Notes under the pieces: generated by a model
The model's database searches: none
What the model saw: only the letters and a program-made list of their open reading frames with translations
Told to the model about the DNA's origin: nothing
Origin: Paramacrobiotus metropolitanus
Taxonomy: Eukaryota > Tardigrada > Eutardigrada > Parachela > Macrobiotidae
Length of the DNA stretch: 64,000 nt
NCBI RefSeq assembly: GCF_019649055.1
Contig: NW_026570300.1
Location: 558,001-622,000 of the forward strand
Reading direction: 5' to 3'
Translations under genes and position numbers: made by a program
In this document: piece after piece, positions 61,783 through 64,000 of the stretch
How positions within the stretch are numbered: the first letter of the stretch is position 1
How the letters are laid out: each line of letters begins with the position of its first letter

Positions 61783-64000
61783 ATTGTGGTCATATTTAAA
61801 AACTAAACACACGGTTGTGATCGTTAAGGCGTAAGGAGTATGAATCTTAAAAAAAATTGAAAAATAACATGCGCATAAGCAAATAATTCACTATCCAAGC
61901 TAACGGGGGGCATAAATCGCGGATGGAAATGCATTCTCAATGGGGCATGCCGACCTTCTGTCCGGCTCCCTTGGCTCGGTTCCGGACCAGTAGCACTGCA
62001 CGTGTGCCTTTGTTTGCATAGACCGGCCGGACCAGCGCGCGCGCTATTTCTGCGAAATGCTCAGTGTATTTCTGTTAGCAGTTAGTTCAACATAATAACA
62101 TTATGCAACTTAAAATGCCACTTTGTGCTCAAATATGGGTGGATGCGTGTTTGATTAATGATTACAAATCTTTTTAAATGAACTCAATGCACATCTCGGA
62201 GATATAGTCTGATTGTGTACCTTTAAACGGCTGTTTATTTGACATTGGAAACAGCAAGGCAACCAACCCGTATAATGGTGATTGGTGAGTACAACTGTAC
62301 AAGAACCTGACGCATAACTTATCAAAATACATAACAAAGGCTTTTCTGCATGACAGTATTTGGCCATCCGTCGTAATTAATGTTAACGTTACGCACAATT
62401 TTGCAAGGAGAATAATTGTTTTTTCGTCATAAAATACATATGTAGTTTTATGCCACCCAGCTGGGAAGTAAAATCAAGCGGGACAAAGAAGAATCGAAAC
62501 GACAAAATGCGGCCGCGAGAAAAACGAAAGCGGTCAAAAGATATGGCCAAACGTAATGTTGCAACGTTGTTTTCTTTTTGTCACTGAAATCTTCTGTTGC
62601 TTCGTACTTGAGTTTTAAGGGTTTTTTTTGTGTTTGTTTTAATTGTTTTCTGGCATCCTTTGTTATCGTCGTACAATTGTGAATGCTTCAACTTGTGAAC
62701 TGTAGTGGGTTACTGTGTTAAACTGATATTTCTGCAATGATTCCTTTAGCATTACGCTTGGATTGTAGAGTTAAAAAATAATTGTTGTTTTTCGTTGAGA
62801 ACTGCATATATCATTGATTGTAATTTCCAATACGTAATATTAAGCACCAGTTATATACTTGCATGAAAATACACCAATGTATCTGTACAATTAAGTGCTT
62901 TAGTAGTAAGTACATCAATAATTTTGTGAGTACTGTACTTTATGGTATCTTTTTTGGAAATAGTAACGGCTACTGTAATGGAAGTACAGTAAGTGCTTCT
63001 ACGGCTCGGAATTAAGTCAGCTCTGAACTGCAAACTGCCTAAGCCGTTGCTTCGCCGCCCGATCAGCAAATTGTGGGTACAGTTTGTTTACACAATTCAT
63101 TACAACTCGAGCACAGGTTGTTAAGACTGGCAGAGAGGATCGGCTACGAGCGCGCGTACTACACAGTACTGTGTTGTCGAGTCAACTTGCCACCTTTTTT
63201 TACAGTGAGTCGTATCCGATTAGCATATAACTCACTGTAAGAAAAGGTGGCAAGTTGACTCGACGATACAGTAATTCAAGTCGATATCATGGCGTCAAAA
63301 ATGGCGTCAGAACATAAATCGCATAAACAATCCATATTGATACATTTCGCGCATTAGGCGTTGCACTATCATAGTCCACATCGATGGCCACTAACAAAAT
63401 TTGTGCACGTAGCAGCCATACTATTATGATTTTTGCTTCTCATTCGCCCTCCACTCTCATTATATTTTGTTACGTATACACCGAAGTACTTTTTTACACC
63501 TTTTTTTCCTGCCGCAATGTAAATTTTGAACAACGCATAAATTTGAACGTTACATTATCACACGTTTTTAAGTACATTTATGTAAATCTGCAAGCGCTTG
63601 TATTGCATTGCCTCATTTTACAACTGTTCACTTTATTGTATTTGAAAACGAAAAATGCGATGCACGAACAATAAATTAGTAGTACCATTCGTACGGAAAA
63701 TACGTAAGTCAAATTTTTTTTTGCTTACACACAAAGTTTCTGTCCATACATATCATTTATATTCTCAAGTACAACCAGTTAAGAAGTGACATACGAACTC
63801 ATTAGCATTTGCTCTCTCTGCATTGTCATAAAATTTACAAGTGGAAATTGACACCTGTTTTATCTTTTGATCGGCTTTAACCACACGTGCACCACATCGC
63901 ACCGTTGTTTACTCTTGACTAGGCATGGCGCGATGATATTGTCATCGTTTCATCATCTCAGGCTAAGAATTGATGATGATATTGTCATCGTTTCATCATC
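61783..64000. other. Repeat-rich region at the right end without a recognised gene
   Basis: Beyond the inverted-repeat features listed separately, this stretch is AT-rich and short readings (for example 63384-63674 plus) have no recognisable domain. A 26-base unit GATGATATTGTCATCGTTTC plus ATCATC occurs at 63932-63957 and 63975-64000, ending exactly at the window edge, so a longer array may continue outside. Confidence 0.55.
63176..63264. repeat. Near-perfect hairpin with 35-base arms
   Basis: Arms 63176-63210 (GTCGAGTCAACTTGCCACC...) and 63230-63264 pair with one mismatch around a 19-base loop. It sits 10 bases beyond the right 80-base inverted repeat. A small palindromic transposon is the simplest reading; a hairpin RNA is possible but nothing supports it directly. 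Confidence 0.88.

Larger units (their letters stand above)
60683..63165. repeat. Pair of 80-base inverted repeats 2.3 kb apart
   Basis: The left arm (60683-60762) and right arm (63086-63165) are reverse complements with only about three mismatches, running TGTGTAGTACGC to GTGTAAAC on the left arm. They enclose the 975-base transposon-like element and about 1.3 kb of other sequence. They could be the long terminal repeats of a larger inverted-repeat element, or two copies of a dispersed repeat in opposite orientation. Confidence 0.9.

Noticed and set aside
1-64000. CRISPR array, operon or bacterial gene cluster
   Set aside because: Genes are intron-rich with animal-type exon structure, and the repeats are inverted or two-copy tandem, not spaced arrays.

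Overview
This window is eukaryotic. Coding regions are cut into about 28 small exons by GT-AG introns of mostly 50-300 bp, with no operons or ribosome binding sites. Protein similarity and gene content (animal-type aldehyde oxidases, a glycine N-acyltransferase-like gene, a single-domain rhodanese) point to an invertebrate animal with a compact genome, probably an ecdysozoan such as an arthropod or tardigrade. The species cannot be fixed from the sequence alone.

The window is dominated by a head-to-tail array of seven molybdo-flavoenzyme genes of the aldehyde oxidase/xanthine dehydrogenase family. All lie on the minus strand: Z (5' part only, 1-2324), A (6330-13619, degenerate), B (14416-22217), C (23878-31554), D (32595-40115), E (41344-47793, FAD domain internally deleted) and F (51312-60381). 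Each has the order 2Fe-2S ferredoxin domain, 2Fe-2S helical domain, FAD domain, molybdopterin domain, and intron positions are largely shared, so the array grew by unequal duplication. In every complete copy the residue matching bovine xanthine oxidase Glu802 is hydrophobic (GGGFGAKI-type motif), while the catalytic Glu of the GEPP/AEPP motif is kept. This fits aldehyde oxidases rather than xanthine dehydrogenases.

Plus-strand genes sit between and inside the array members. A five-exon, 301-residue glycine N-acyltransferase-like gene (4023-5767) lies between Z and A and carries a degenerate duplicate of its fourth exon. A four-exon, 121-residue rhodanese (48739-49568) lies between E and F, convergent with F. 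A 1.1-kb tandem duplication (49535-51781) has copied the end of the rhodanese and the last exons of F. A short Cys-rich, probably amidated secreted peptide precursor (about 56184-56721) is nested antisense in a 1.8-kb intron of F. An unidentified open reading stretch (38218-38837) lies in an intron of D.

The right end (60382-64000) is repeat-rich. It has a 975-bp terminal-inverted-repeat element with a 3-bp target duplication and a transposase-like N-terminal ORF, a pair of 80-bp inverted repeats 2.3 kb apart, a near-perfect hairpin and a short tandem repeat. Several single-base indels interrupt otherwise good exons (A, B, F). They may be real lesions or residual assembly errors, and reads would decide.
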